Shown here piece after piece: positions 54,156-64,000 of a DNA stretch of 64,000 nucleotides. Source of the DNA: Holophagaceae bacterium (GTDB taxonomy: Bacteria > Acidobacteriota > Holophagae > Holophagales > Holophagaceae); assembly GCA_016710635.1 (NCBI GenBank), contig JADJVL010000006.1, positions 1-64,000 on the forward strand, in the 5' to 3' direction. How positions within the stretch are numbered: the first letter of the stretch is position 1; every line of letters begins with the position of its first letter. The notes below the pieces were generated by a model. That model saw nothing but the letters and a program-made list of their open reading frames with translations. It made no database searches and had not been told where the DNA came from. The position numbers were made by a program, and so were the translations under genes.

Positions 54156-57100
54156 ATGAAGATCGCGCGCCACTTCACCAAACCCGGCCAGGATCCGCTG
54201 AAGGGCATCCCCTTCGAGCCCCGCACCTCGCGGATCACCAAGCTGGACGGCACGGTGGTCTTCGAGGCCAAGGACGTGCTCGTGCCGGATTCCTGGTCCC
54301 AGGTGGCCGTGGACATCCTGGCCCAGAAGTACTTCCGCCGGAAGGGCATCGACGCCCAGAACAGCGGCGAGAAGGACGCCCGGCAGGTCTTCCACCGCCT
54401 GGCGGGCTGCTGGCGCATGTGGGGCGAGAGCCACGGCTACTTCGACACCGCCGAGGACGCCCAGGCCTTCTACGACGAGCTGACCTACATGCTCGCCAAG
54501 CAGATGTGCGCGCCCAATTCCCCCCAGTGGTTCAACACGGGCCTGCACTACGCCTACGGCATCTCCGGCCCCGCCCAGGGCCACAGCTTCGTGGACCCGA
54601 AGACCGGCGCGATGCAGAAGTCCACCTCCGCCTACGAGCGGCCCCAGCCCCACGCCTGCTTCATCCAGAGCGTCAGCGACGACCTGGTGAACGAGGGCGG
54701 CATCATGGACCTCTGGACCCGCGAGGCCCGCATTTTCAAGTACGGTTCCGGCACCGGCTCCAACTTCTCCCGCATCCGGGGTTCGGAAGAGCCCCTGTCC
54801 GGCGGCGGCCGCAGCTCGGGGCTGATGAGCTTCCTCGCCGTGGGCGACAAGGCCGCCGGCGCCATCAAGAGCGGCGGGACGACGCGCCGCGCGGCGAAGA
54901 TGGTCTGCCTGGACCTGGACCATCCCGACATCGAAGCCTTCGTGGACTGGAAGGTCGCCGAGGAGCGGAAGGTGGCGATGCTGGCCGCCGGCAGCCTGGC
55001 CCTCAAGAAGGCCTGGAACGCGCTCTGCGAAACCGTCGAGGGCAACACCCACGGCGACGCGGATCCCAAGACCAACGGCGCCCTCAAGAAGGCTCTCCTC
55101 CAGGCGAAGAAGGACGGCGTTCCCGCGGCCTTCCTCAGCCAGTGCCTGGCGCGGCTCCAGGACGCCGACTTCGACCGGGATATCCAGGGCTACGACACCT
55201 CCTGGGACGGCGAAGGCTACGCCACCGTGGGCGGCATGAACTCCAACAACTCCATCCGCGTGCCGGACCCTTTCATGCGCGCCCTCGAAAACGACGGCGA
55301 CTGGGAGCTGAAGCGCCGGGTGGACGGCAAGGTCAGCCGGAAGCTCCGCGCCAAGGACCTCTGGAAGAAGGTCAACTACGCCGCGTGGTCCTGTGCGGAT
55401 CCGGGCCTCCAGTTCGACACCACCATCAACGACTGGCACACCTGCCCCGAGCACGGCCGCATCAACGCGTCGAACCCCTGCTCCGAGTACATGTTCCTGG
55501 ACGACACCGCCTGCAACCTGGCCTCCCTGAACCTGTGCACCTTCCTCACGGCGGACGGCGGCTTCGACCTGGAAGGCTACCGCCACGGCATCCGCCTCTG
55601 GACGATGGTGCTGGAGATCTCGGTGCTGATGGCCCAGTTCCCGTCCGAGGCCATCGCCCAGCTCAGCTACGACTTCCGCACCCTCGGTCTCGGCTACGCG
55701 AATCTGGGCGCCATGCTCATGCGCCTGGGCATCCCCTACGACAGCGTGGAAGGCACCCAGTGGTGCGGCGCGCTGACCGCCATCCTCACCGGCGATTCCT
55801 ACGCCGCCTCGGCGGAGATGGCCGGGGAGCTCGGTCCCTTCCCCAAGTACGCGCCGAACCGCGAGCAGATGCTCCGGGTCATCCGCAACCACCGCCGGGC
55901 GGCCTACAACGCGCCGGACAGCGAGTACGAGAACCTCTCCGTGCGCCCCCAGGGCCTGCACGGGACCGGCGTGCCGAAATCCATCCTGGACGCGGCCCGG
56001 GAGGCCTGGGACCGCGCCCTGCTCCTCGGTGAGCAGCACGGCTACCGCAACGCCCAGACCACGGTGCTGGCGCCCACGGGCACCATCGGCCTGCTCATGG
56101 ACTGCGACACGACGGGCGTGGAGCCGGACTTCGCCCTGGTGAAGTTCAAGAAGCTGGCGGGCGGCGGCTACTTCAAGCTGGTGAACAGCGCGATCCCGGA
56201 AGCCCTCATGCGCCTGGGCTACGCGCCGGACCAGATCAAGGACATCGAGCGCCACGTGGTGGGCTGGCAGGACCTCAACGCCCACACGCCGGGCATCACC
56301 CGGGCGGAGTTCCTGGCCAAGGGCTGGACCGACGAGGAGCTGAACGCCATCGAGGCGAAGCTGCCCACGGCCTTCGACCCGACTTTCGTGCTGCCCATGG
56401 AGAAGCTGAATCAGCAGTTCGGCAGCGAGCAGGTGAAGACCTTCCTCGATGCCCTGAGCGGGACCATGACGGTGGAGGGCGCGCCGCACCTGAAGGCGGA
56501 GCACCTGCCGATCTTCGATTGCGCGAACCGCTGCGGCCGCACGGGCCAGCGCTTCATCGCGCCCATGGGCCATCTGAAGATGATGGCGTCGGCCCAGCCG
56601 TTCCTGTCCGGAGCGATCAGCAAGACCATCAACATGCCCGCGGAAAGCACGGTCAAGGAGATCGCCGAGGTCTACGAGGCGTCCTGGAAGCTGATGCTGA
56701 AGGCGGTGGCGCTGTACCGGGACGGCTCGAAGATGAGCCAGGCCATGGCGACGAGCCTGGACCTGCTGGACGGCGCGGAGGCTTCGGAGACGCTGCAGGA
56801 CGAGGCGTCCAGCAAGCAGGAGAAGGTGGCGGCCATGGCGGCGGCGCAGACGCAGGCGCTGAGCCAGCAGATCATCCGGTCGTACCGCAAGAAGCTGCCG
56901 AACCGCCGGGGCGGCTACACGCAGAGCGCGACGGTGGGCGGCACGAAGATGTACCTCCGCACCGGCGAGTACGAAGACGGCCAGCTGGGCGAGATCTTCC
57001 TGGACATCCACAAGGAGGGCGCGGCCTTCCGCGCGGTGCTGAACTGCTTCGCCATCGCGGTGTCCATGGGCCTGCAGCACGGCGTGCCGCTGGAAGAGTT

Positions 57101-57575
57101 CTGTGACGCCTTCCTGTTCACGCGCTTCGAGCCGAACGGCATGGTGCAGGGCAGCGATACGGTGAAGTTCAGCACCAGCATCATCGACTTCGTTTTCCGC
57201 GAGCTGGCGATCTCCTACCTCGGCCGCTACGAGCTGGCCCAGGTCGAGCCCGAGCAGCTCATGCACCTCACCACCAAGCCTGTGAGCCACGCGCCAGGTC
57301 TGGCCGGCGAGGCGCCCGTGAGCGAAGGCGGCATGACGCCCCTCTTCCAGGGCGGCGACATGAGCGCGGCGTCTGCGCCCGCGACCCCTGCGCCTGCGTT
57401 GGTGGCCGTCGGCCACCGCACCGTCGCCGGCGCCACCGCCAAGAGCGCGATCCAGGCGGCGCGGGAGAAGGGCTACACCGGCGATCCGTGCCCCGAGTGC
57501 GGGCATCTCACTCTGGTGCGGAACGGCGCGTGCATGAAGTGCCAGACCTGCGGGGCGACGACGGGGTGCAGCTGA
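54156..57575 (+). CDS. nrdJ: B12-dependent (class II) ribonucleotide reductase
   Basis: From ATG 54156, with CGAGG upstream, the protein is 1139 residues. It contains PNSPQWFNTGL and PHACFIQSVSD (substrate Cys), GSGTGSNFS, NPCSEYMFLDDTACNLASLNL (radical Cys and the N-x-E pair), and MDCDTTGVEPDFALVKFK. The C-terminal extension has KLPNRRGGYTQ and ends in a zinc-ribbon-like CPECGHLTLVRNGACMKCQTCG. It makes deoxynucleotides using adenosylcobalamin, with or without oxygen. Its length fits the large NrdJ type. A strong terminator follows it. Confidence 0.96.
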   Translation: MKIARHFTKPGQDPLKGIPFEPRTSRITKLDGTVVFEAKDVLVPDSWSQVAVDILAQKYFRRKGIDAQNSGEKDARQVFHRLAGCWRMWGESHGYFDTAEDAQAFYDELTYMLAKQMCAPNSPQWFNTGLHYAYGISGPAQGHSFVDPKTGAMQKSTSAYERPQPHACFIQSVSDDLVNEGGIMDLWTREARIFKYGSGTGSNFSRIRGSEEPLSGGGRSSGLMSFLAVGDKAAGAIKSGGTTRRAAKMVCLDLDHPDIEAFVDWKVAEERKVAMLAAGSLALKKAWNALCETVEGNTHGDADPKTNGALKKALLQAKKDGVPAAFLSQCLARLQDADFDRDIQGYDTSWDGEGYATVGGMNSNNSIRVPDPFMRALENDGDWELKRRVDGKVSRKLRAKDLWKKVNYAAWSCADPGLQFDTTINDWHTCPEHGRINASNPCSEYMFLDDTACNLASLNLCTFLTADGGFDLEGYRHGIRLWTMVLEISVLMAQFPSEAIAQLSYDFRTLGLGYANLGAMLMRLGIPYDSVEGTQWCGALTAILTGDSYAASAEMAGELGPFPKYAPNREQMLRVIRNHRRAAYNAPDSEYENLSVRPQGLHGTGVPKSILDAAREAWDRALLLGEQHGYRNAQTTVLAPTGTIGLLMDCDTTGVEPDFALVKFKKLAGGGYFKLVNSAIPEALMRLGYAPDQIKDIERHVVGWQDLNAHTPGITRAEFLAKGWTDEELNAIEAKLPTAFDPTFVLPMEKLNQQFGSEQVKTFLDALSGTMTVEGAPHLKAEHLPIFDCANRCGRTGQRFIAPMGHLKMMASAQPFLSGAISKTINMPAESTVKEIAEVYEASWKLMLKAVALYRDGSKMSQAMATSLDLLDGAEASETLQDEASSKQEKVAAMAAAQTQALSQQIIRSYRKKLPNRRGGYTQSATVGGTKMYLRTGEYEDGQLGEIFLDIHKEGAAFRAVLNCFAIAVSMGLQHGVPLEEFCDAFLFTRFEPNGMVQGSDTVKFSTSIIDFVFRELAISYLGRYELAQVEPEQLMHLTTKPVSHAPGLAGEAPVSEGGMTPLFQGGDMSAASAPATPAPALVAVGHRTVAGATAKSAIQAAREKGYTGDPCPECGHLTLVRNGACMKCQTCGATTGCS

Positions 57576-57602
57576 GGGTTCCCAACCATTGTTGAACCTC
57601 AT

Positions 57603-57635
57603 AGAGGAGCGGGGCTACCCCGCTCCTCTTGATTT
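57603..57635 (+). terminator. Intrinsic terminator after nrdJ
   Basis: Perfect 12-bp stem AGAGGAGCGGGG / CCCCGCTCCTCT with a CTA loop, followed by TTGATTT, 28 bases after the nrdJ stop. Confidence 0.85.
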
Positions 57636-57675
57636 GGTGAAGCTTATGGCTATTTCAGTATGGGGATCAACTGGC

Positions 57676-57703
57676 TTGCACCTTTAAGAACTACGCATAC
57701 ACT
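57676..57703 (+). promoter_or_regulatory. Candidate promoter of vapBC
   Basis: TTGCAC (57676-57681) and TACACT (57698-57703) are 16 bases apart, 43 bases before the antitoxin start. The surrounding 57636-57746 is slightly more AT-rich than the genome; no other feature is seen. Confidence 0.4.
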
Positions 57704-57746
57704 CGAAAGGTAAGGCAATCCGACTTACTCAAGAGACCCTAGGCCC

Positions 57747-58001
57747 ATGTCACGCCCCCTCACCGCCCACGCCACCCTTAGCAGCAAGGGCCAGCTCGTC
57801 ATCCCGAAGGCGCTACGCGAAGCTCTCGGCCTGCATTCCGGCTCGGAAGTCCTCCTCACCACGGAATCGGACGGGTCGCTGAACCTCTCGCCACTGAAGG
57901 AGCCAGTGGACGCGTTGTTCGGGATGCTCCACGAGGAGGGACGCGAACGGGTGGATGTGGACGAGGCGATCCTTGATGTGGTGCGGGAGAAGCACCGGTG
58001 A
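57747..58001 (+). CDS. vapB: AbrB/MazE-type antitoxin (VapB-like)
   Basis: This 84-residue protein has an N-terminal AbrB swapped-hairpin domain (TLSSKGQLVIPKALREALGL, SEVLLTTESDGSLNLSP), which binds DNA at its own promoter. The C-terminal tail (PVDALFGMLHEEGRERVDVDEAILDVVREKHR) is the usual toxin-neutralising helix. The toxin gene starts inside its stop (GTGA). Confidence 0.9.
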   Translation: MSRPLTAHATLSSKGQLVIPKALREALGLHSGSEVLLTTESDGSLNLSPLKEPVDALFGMLHEEGRERVDVDEAILDVVREKHR

Positions 58002-58387
58002 TCGGGCTGGACACCAACGTACTGGTCCGGGCGATCCTGCAGGACGATCCGGTCCAGTCCCCGAAGGCCCAGGCCCGCATGGCCGCCGTGGCGAAGGGCG
58101 AAGGGCTGTTCGTCTCTTCCTTCGCGCTGCTGGAACTGGCCTGGGTGCTGCGGTCCTGCAAAGTGCCCAAGACCAAAGTGGTCGAAACCCTGCGCGCGCT
58201 GCTTGCCACGTCCGGCATCACCGTGGGCCACCGTCCCCAGGTGGCCGCGGCCCTGGATGCGTTCGAATTCGGCAAAGGCGACTTCGGCGACTACCTGATC
58301 CAGCAGGACGGCGCCTTCCATGGCGCGGGCGGCTTCCTCAGCTTCGATGCCGTCCTGAAAAAGGAAGGCCTCGCCCAGCTTCCCTGA
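57998..58387 (+). CDS. vapC: PIN-domain toxin (VapC-like ribonuclease)
   Basis: This 129-residue protein from GTG 57998 has the PIN acidic triad: Asp5 (IGLDTNVLV), Glu46 (ALLELAWVL), and Asp95/Asp98 (GKGDFGDYLI). Paired with the AbrB-type antitoxin just upstream, it fits a VapBC toxin-antitoxin system, the toxin cutting RNA such as initiator tRNA or rRNA. The role here (stability, persistence or mere accessory) is not known. Confidence 0.92.
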   Translation: MIGLDTNVLVRAILQDDPVQSPKAQARMAAVAKGEGLFVSSFALLELAWVLRSCKVPKTKVVETLRALLATSGITVGHRPQVAAALDAFEFGKGDFGDYLIQQDGAFHGAGGFLSFDAVLKKEGLAQLP

Positions 58388-58444
58388 AGCGCTGCCCGGA
58401 TGGGTGCCTGGCCAGCTATGGTGGACGATCCCCCCGGAGTCCCC

Positions 58445-59899
<1,455 letters not shown>

Positions 59900-59947
59900 A
59901 AGCCCAAGCAGGACCCTGGGCAGGACCGCCTTCCTGTGTTCACCTGA

Positions 59948-60712
59948 ATGCCCGCCCCGAGCCCACCCATGACCGAGCCCATCCCCTTCGTCCGCGCCGA
60001 CATCTCCCCCATCGCCACCTACCAGGAGGCCTGGAACCGCATCAAGGACCGCTACTGGCTGTTCCTCGGCGTCACCGCCGTCGGCGTGCTGCTGGGCGGG
60101 CTGGCGCCCATGGGGCTGATGATGGGGCCCATGATGGTGGGCATCTACCTCTGCCACCGGGCGCTGGCGCGGGGGGAAGAGGTGAAGTTCGACCTGCTCT
60201 TCAAGGGCTTCGACCGCTTCGTGGACGCCTTCGTGGCGGCCCTGCTGATGATGGCGGCGAGCCTGGTGATCGTGCTGCCCCTGGTCTTCGTCGTGCTGTT
60301 CGGCGCCATCTTCGGCGCGGCGGGCATGGCGGCGGCCGCCTCCAGCACCCGGGGACCCGCGGCGGGCGGCCTGGCGGCGGGCTCCTGCCTGCTCTACCTC
60401 GGCGCCATCGCCTTCATGATGCTGGCCTCCATGCTGGTGAGCCTCTTCTTCACCTTCGCCTTCCCCCTCATCGCCGACCGCGGCGCCACCGGCCTCGACG
60501 CCGTCAAGCTCAGCGCCCGCGCGGCCCTGGCGAACCTGGGCGGCCTGGTTGGCCTCGCCCTCTTCTCCTTCGTCCTCACCTTCGTCGGCCTGCTCTTCTG
60601 CTACGTCGGCGCCTTCCTGATCATGCCCCTCACTTTCGCCGCCCACTGGATCACCTACGAAAAGGTGTTCGGCATGAAGACGGAAGGGCTCGCGGACTTC
60701 CCCGGGGCCTGA
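59948..60712 (+). CDS. Multi-pass membrane protein (DUF975-like)
   Basis: This protein is 254 residues from ATG 59948; ATG 59969 (MTEPIPF) is an equally good start. The N-terminal amphipathic part AWNRIKDRYWLFLGVTAVGVLLGG and about four further helices (MMVGIYLCHRALARG, FVAALLMMAASLVIVLPLVFVVLFG, LYLGAIAFMMLASMLVSLFFTF, LVGLALFSFVLTFVGLLFCYVGAFL) resemble the small integral membrane group with DUF975-like repeats. The role is unknown. It converges with the DUF1579-like gene, with stops one base apart. Confidence 0.75.
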   Translation: MPAPSPPMTEPIPFVRADISPIATYQEAWNRIKDRYWLFLGVTAVGVLLGGLAPMGLMMGPMMVGIYLCHRALARGEEVKFDLLFKGFDRFVDAFVAALLMMAASLVIVLPLVFVVLFGAIFGAAGMAAAASSTRGPAAGGLAAGSCLLYLGAIAFMMLASMLVSLFFTFAFPLIADRGATGLDAVKLSARAALANLGGLVGLALFSFVLTFVGLLFCYVGAFLIMPLTFAAHWITYEKVFGMKTEGLADFPGA

Positions 60713-60713
60713 G

Positions 60714-61175
60714 CTAGGTCCTGCGGCACACCGACGCCATGAACGGGAACCACTGGTTCCCGTCCTGGGACACCTGCATCTCGTAGCGATAGGTGCCCGT
60801 CTCGGCGAGGTCCCAGGTGGCCTTCATGTGCCCCTGGGGCGAATTGGCCTCCAGGGCCAGCACGTCGCCCTCGAAGCCGCCCCGGAACTCCACCGGGTTG
60901 CCGCCGCCGGAATCGAACCAGTGGAAGACGTAGTGGGCCGCCGCGGCGTCCCAGCGGAGGATGCCGTGGCCCCGGAAGGTGGTGACGCCGTCCAGGGCAT
61001 GGCAGTAGTCCTGGACCAGGGCGAAGCCGTCCAGGGCCATGCGGTTCTCCACCATGGCCTGGGCGGTGCCGCCCTGGGGGAACATGGGCGAAGGCTGGTA
61101 GCGCTCCTCGCCGATCCAGGTGCCCGCCAGCCTTTCCAGACGGAGATGGGGTTCGCCGGGCTTGGGCAGTTCCAT
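60714..61175 (-). CDS. DUF1579-like protein
   Basis: From ATG 61175 (GGAGG upstream) the protein is 153 residues, with no signal peptide. It begins LPKPGEPHLRLERLAGTWIGEERY and continues as an eight-stranded calycin-like barrel (MVENRMALDGFALVQDY, GHGILRWDAAAAHYVFHWFDSGG, ATWDLAETGTYRYEM). The DUF1579 pattern W-G-T-W-x-x-x-E is visible. It may bind a small hydrophobic or heme ligand; function is not established. Confidence 0.78.
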   Translation of the reverse strand: MELPKPGEPHLRLERLAGTWIGEERYQPSPMFPQGGTAQAMVENRMALDGFALVQDYCHALDGVTTFRGHGILRWDAAAAHYVFHWFDSGGGNPVEFRGGFEGDVLALEANSPQGHMKATWDLAETGTYRYEMQVSQDGNQWFPFMASVCRRT

Positions 61176-61286
61176 GGCAGCCTCCGGGGGGTCTGGGAAA
61201 GCACAAGGGTAGGCTCCTTTCGCCCAAGTGGGGCCATCCGGCTCCAACTGTGTTCATCTGGAGGGGAAGCCTTCCCCGAGGTCCCC

Positions 61287-61685
61287 ATGCCCCGCCTTTC
61301 CGCCCCCGCCCTCCTGCTGCCCGCCGCCCTGATCCTGGTCCTCGGTTCCCTCGGCGCCTGCAAGAAGCCGGACCCGGAGGACTCCTCCGGCTACGGCCGC
61401 TACACCTTCGACCTGCAGATCGAGCGGGACGCCACCGCGGGCTTCGTGTGCATCGCCTCCGTGACGGACCAGATGGGCCGCGGCACCCTGCGCACGCCGC
61501 CCTTCCGGGTCATGCCCGGCCAGACCGCCTCCGGCTTCGTGGGGGAAGTCGGCGGCGTCGCGCGGCTGGAGGCCACCATCACCCTGGACGCCCAGTCCCG
61601 CCGGGCCACCTACGTGGGCAGGCTCATCCAGAAGGACCAGCACACCGTCACCTTCCAGGCCACCCGGGACGTGCCCCAGACCTGA
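61287..61685 (+). CDS. Small lipoprotein
   Basis: This 132-residue protein has a lipoprotein signal (MPRLSAPALLLPAALILVLGSLGAC, lipobox LGAC). The mature part is beta-rich: GRYTFDLQIERDATAGFVCIASV, FVGEVGGVARLEATITL and TVTFQATRDVPQT. No known domain. It lies 16 bases upstream of the next gene on the same strand, so the two may be co-transcribed. Confidence 0.72.
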   Translation: MPRLSAPALLLPAALILVLGSLGACKKPDPEDSSGYGRYTFDLQIERDATAGFVCIASVTDQMGRGTLRTPPFRVMPGQTASGFVGEVGGVARLEATITLDAQSRRATYVGRLIQKDQHTVTFQATRDVPQT

Positions 61686-61701
61686 TGGGCCACAATGGGG
61701 C

Positions 61702-62076
61702 ATGCGACACGCCGCCCCCGACTCCTTCCAGCACCTGGTGGACCAGGCCCTGGCGGCGATCCCCGAGGACTTCCGCGCCCGCCTCGAACACGTGCGCATC
61801 GAGGTGCAGGACTGGCCCGACCGCGAGCTGCTGGCCTCCATGGACATGGGGCCCCACGAGACGCTCTACGGCGTCTACATCGGCACGCCCCTCACGGACC
61901 GCGGCGCGGATCCGGGCCTGCTACCGGACCGCATCCTCATCTTCCGCGGGCCCCTGGAGCAGGACTTCGGGGATCCCGGCGAGTTGGCGGACGAGATCGC
62001 CGTCACCGTGATGCACGAGATCGCCCATGCCTTCGGCATCGGCGAGGACCGGCTGGAGGAGCTGGGCCTGGGCTGA
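61702..62076 (+). CDS. Minimal metallopeptidase-like (zincin, DUF1025)
   Basis: This 124-residue protein carries VTVMHEIAHAFGIGEDRLEELGLG at its C-terminus, the HExxHxxG-type zinc motif of the small metallopeptidase family with a third ligand downstream. It lacks a signal peptide. Related small proteins are widespread, but the physiological substrate is unknown. Confidence 0.9.
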   Translation: MRHAAPDSFQHLVDQALAAIPEDFRARLEHVRIEVQDWPDRELLASMDMGPHETLYGVYIGTPLTDRGADPGLLPDRILIFRGPLEQDFGDPGELADEIAVTVMHEIAHAFGIGEDRLEELGLG

Positions 62077-62140
62077 ACTTCGCCTTCCTTCGATGGGGCC
62101 CCGTGCCTACCATGGCCCATCCCATCCGAAGGACCTGCCC

Positions 62141-63490
62141 ATGACCCGCGCATGCCGCCCTGCCCTGCTGCTACTCCTCCTGGCCCCCGGCCTCGCCGCC
62201 CAGGACGCCAAGATCCATCCCTACACTGCCCAGCTCACCACCGAGTGGCGCCAGAAGCTGGACGGCGCCGAAGCCGTCAGCCGCCCCGGGGGCGATCCGG
62301 AGCAGGCCCTGCCGGTGCTGGAGGCCCTGGAGGCGTGGTACCAGGAGAAGAAGCAGGTCCTGGAGCGCCATCCCGAGTACAAGGAGTCCCTGAAGCGCCA
62401 GCTCCTGCTCCGCATCAAGCTCACGAAGCTCACCGCCGTGAGCGGCCTCGTCTTCGCCGACGCCGCGGTGAAGCAGCAGAAGACCAGCCTCCTCGATGGC
62501 AAGGGCGGCGCCTACGCTCAGCTGGAGAAGGCCGACAAGCTGGTGCAGTCCCTCGCCGCGGTGCTGGGGGACCAGCCCGCGGTCAAGGACCTGCAGGCCT
62601 ACGTGGCGCAGGTGCGCGGCAAGGTGCAGGAGAAGGCGGGCCAGGTGAAGGGCGGCGGCGGGGCGCTGGCCACCGCCGTGGCGCCGGGGGTGAAGCTGCA
62701 CCCCTACACCCAATCGACCTTCGAGACCTGGTCCGCCAACCTCGCCGAGGACGCCGGCATCCTCGCCGGCTCCCGGAGCGTGGAGGAGAAGGTCAAGGAG
62801 CTGGAGGGCGGCCGGCGCTGGTTCGAGTCCAGCCACGCGGAGTTGAAGAAGCATCCCAACTTCGAGGCGGGCCTCGCGAAGCTGACGCCCCTCATGCTGG
62901 GCCTTGCCGAACTGAAGGGGCGGCGCGCCGTGGAGTTCGCCGACAAGGGCCTGAAGGAGATGAACCCGAACATGTTCAGCGAAAGCTCCGGCACCTACCA
63001 GCAGCTCAAGGATGGGGAGAAGCTCCTCGCCGAGTTCGGCGGCGGCGCCGAGGCCGCCCAGGCCAAGGCCTCCCTCGAAGCCGCCAAGGCCCAGGTGGCG
63101 CGCCTCTCCGAGCAGTACAGCGCCAAGGCCGCGGCGGCCTTCCGCCTGCCCGCGGAAGCCTACGGCGGCGGCGACAAGGCCAGCCTCAAGGGCCAGCTCC
63201 TGGCGAAGTGGAAGGAGCTCTACCCCAGCGACCAGGTGCTCGGCGTGCGCTTCCTGAAGGGGGATTGGGAGCGCCGCAAAGAGTCGAACTGGAACAACGG
63301 CTCCTGGTACCACTACGACAACTCGGTGCTGCTGGTCTACGTGGTGATCCGGAAGTCCGCGGAACTGGCGACGGTCTATCCCGCCTACATCAACAAGAAC
63401 AATCAGACCGGCGCCATCGCCATCGGCGCGGGGACCAAGGGCAATGCTTACTCCCACCAGGACATGCTGATGAAGAACGTGAGCTTCTGA
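62141..63490 (+). CDS. Secreted helical protein with an internal duplication
   Basis: From ATG 62141 the protein is 449 residues, with a signal peptide (MTRACRPALLLLLLAPGLAAQ). Two homologous helical repeats follow: residues ~22-175 (KIHPYTAQLTTEWRQKL, ERHPEYKESL, LTAVSGLVFADAAV, YAQLEKADKLVQSL) and ~185-335 (KLHPYTQSTFETWSANL, KKHPNFEAGL, LMLGLAELKGRRAVEFADKG, YQQLKDGEKLLAEF). A C-terminal domain (~340-449) with KWKELYPSDQVLGVRFL and AYINKNNQTGAIAIG resembles no family I can name. No enzyme motif is seen. Confidence 0.78.
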   Translation: MTRACRPALLLLLLAPGLAAQDAKIHPYTAQLTTEWRQKLDGAEAVSRPGGDPEQALPVLEALEAWYQEKKQVLERHPEYKESLKRQLLLRIKLTKLTAVSGLVFADAAVKQQKTSLLDGKGGAYAQLEKADKLVQSLAAVLGDQPAVKDLQAYVAQVRGKVQEKAGQVKGGGGALATAVAPGVKLHPYTQSTFETWSANLAEDAGILAGSRSVEEKVKELEGGRRWFESSHAELKKHPNFEAGLAKLTPLMLGLAELKGRRAVEFADKGLKEMNPNMFSESSGTYQQLKDGEKLLAEFGGGAEAAQAKASLEAAKAQVARLSEQYSAKAAAAFRLPAEAYGGGDKASLKGQLLAKWKELYPSDQVLGVRFLKGDWERRKESNWNNGSWYHYDNSVLLVYVVIRKSAELATVYPAYINKNNQTGAIAIGAGTKGNAYSHQDMLMKNVSF

Positions 63491-63505
63491 CCCCGGCGCC
63501 GGCCC

Positions 63506-63913
63506 TCAGCCCTGGGGCGCGGCGGCCTGCGCCTCCCCCAGGCAGAGCGAGGCCAGGCAGGCGATCAGCAGCACGCTGTACTCCACGCCGTTGCGGCCAC
63601 CCCCCACCACGAACCAGCCTTCGCGGCCATGGACGAGGAGGATGCCCGCCAACAGGTTGGCCATGAAGCCGCAGGCCACCGGGCGCACCAGCCGGCCCCA
63701 GGCCAGCAGCGTGCCGCCCGCCAGCTCGAAGGCCGTGATGGCCCCGGCGAGGGCCACGCCGAAGGGGAAGCCCTTGGAGGCGAGGAAGCCCCCGAAGTCC
63801 GGTACGCCGTGGACCAGGAGGCGGTAGGCCCCGTGGATGAAGAGGAGGAGGGCCACCGTCACGCGGAGCAGGGTGCGGGCATGGCGCGGATCCTTCATCG
63901 AGTCTTCGGGCAT
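63506..63913 (-). CDS. DoxX-family membrane protein
   Basis: From ATG 63913 (GGAGG upstream) the protein is 135 residues with four membrane helices (RVTVALLLFIHGAYRLL, FGVALAGAITAFELAGGTLLAWG, CGFMANLLAGILLVHG, NGVEYSVLLIACLASLCLG). The R/H-rich N-terminus and the GFP-x-G...E-x-x-GG pattern fit the DoxX family of small quinone-related or stress membrane proteins. The exact role is not known. The window continues past it for 87 bases without a supported feature. Confidence 0.82.
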   Translation of the reverse strand: MPEDSMKDPRHARTLLRVTVALLLFIHGAYRLLVHGVPDFGGFLASKGFPFGVALAGAITAFELAGGTLLAWGRLVRPVACGFMANLLAGILLVHGREGWFVVGGGRNGVEYSVLLIACLASLCLGEAQAAAPQG

Positions 63914-64000
63914 GGGGCCTCCAGGCATCAGGTTGCGGGATAGGCTTCCAGCCTGCGGGAATACCGATAAGGGCACGAGCCGGTCCGCCCCGCGCCGGCG

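Noticed and set aside
54024..57602. 1192-codon open frame on the minus strand opposite nrdJ
   Set aside because: It is a shadow of the GC-rich nrdJ coding frame; the peptide is low-complexity Ala/Arg/Gly/His with no domain, while nrdJ has all family motifs.

Overview
The window is GC-rich, tightly packed bacterial chromosome from a Gram-negative organism: it carries lpxC, a Kdo/LPS-kinase-like gene, outer-envelope lipoproteins, RlpA and SPOR proteins. The mix of two prolyl oligopeptidases, an M16 peptidase, Ser/Thr kinases fused to other domains, B12-dependent ribonucleotide reductase and methylmalonyl-CoA mutase, and many small secreted proteins suggests an acidobacterium of the Holophagae (Geothrix/Holophaga type). 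That placement is inference from gene content; no rRNA is present.

Layout. 1-13.7 kb: M16 peptidase, MASE1/multi-PAS histidine kinase, sugar-kinase-like LPS gene, esterase, ftsW, methylmalonyl-CoA mutase and an amidohydrolase. 13.7-22.9 kb: TPR Ser/Thr kinase, globin, MocR regulator, hemerythrin, GIY-YIG protein, two interleaved families of small secreted paralogues, rpe and arfB. 22.9-26.3 kb: a two-gene module of a PhnD-like periplasmic protein and a Ser/Thr kinase fused to a membrane PAP2/Aur1-like phosphatase. 26.6-28.5 kb: tRNA-Thr(CGT) followed by a visibly AT-rich insert with a TPR-sulfotransferase. 28.9-33.3 kb: two tandem prolyl oligopeptidases. 33.3-33.6 kb: four copies of a 65-66 bp tandem repeat. 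33.6-42.5 kb: PIN-PhoH ATPase, an operon of three paralogous membrane proteins, tyrS, a DUF4388/SPOR-like protein, rlpA-like, ispD and lpxC. 42.6-50.7 kb: a nearly contiguous histidine operon, hisD-hisC/HAD-hisB-hisH-hisA-hisF-hisIE-hisZ-hisG. 50.8-64 kb: conserved hypotheticals, a P460-like lipoprotein, DUF2400, a 106 bp tandem repeat beside the SRP RNA gene, nrdJ with a palindromic operator, vapBC, an amidohydrolase and several small envelope proteins.

How it works together. The his operon encodes every step from PRPP/ATP to histidine if the HAD domain fused to HisC is the histidinol-phosphate phosphatase; HisG is the short form and needs the adjacent HisZ. Many junctions use ATGA or TGATG overlaps, so translation is coupled.

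Caution. Five conserved genes (rpe, both prolyl oligopeptidases, lpxC, hisB) are broken by single-base indels in short homopolymers, and the in-frame joining of hisA to hisF could come from a sixth. Two of the five are normally essential, so sequence error is the likeliest explanation. They are typed as pseudogenes by annotation convention only.
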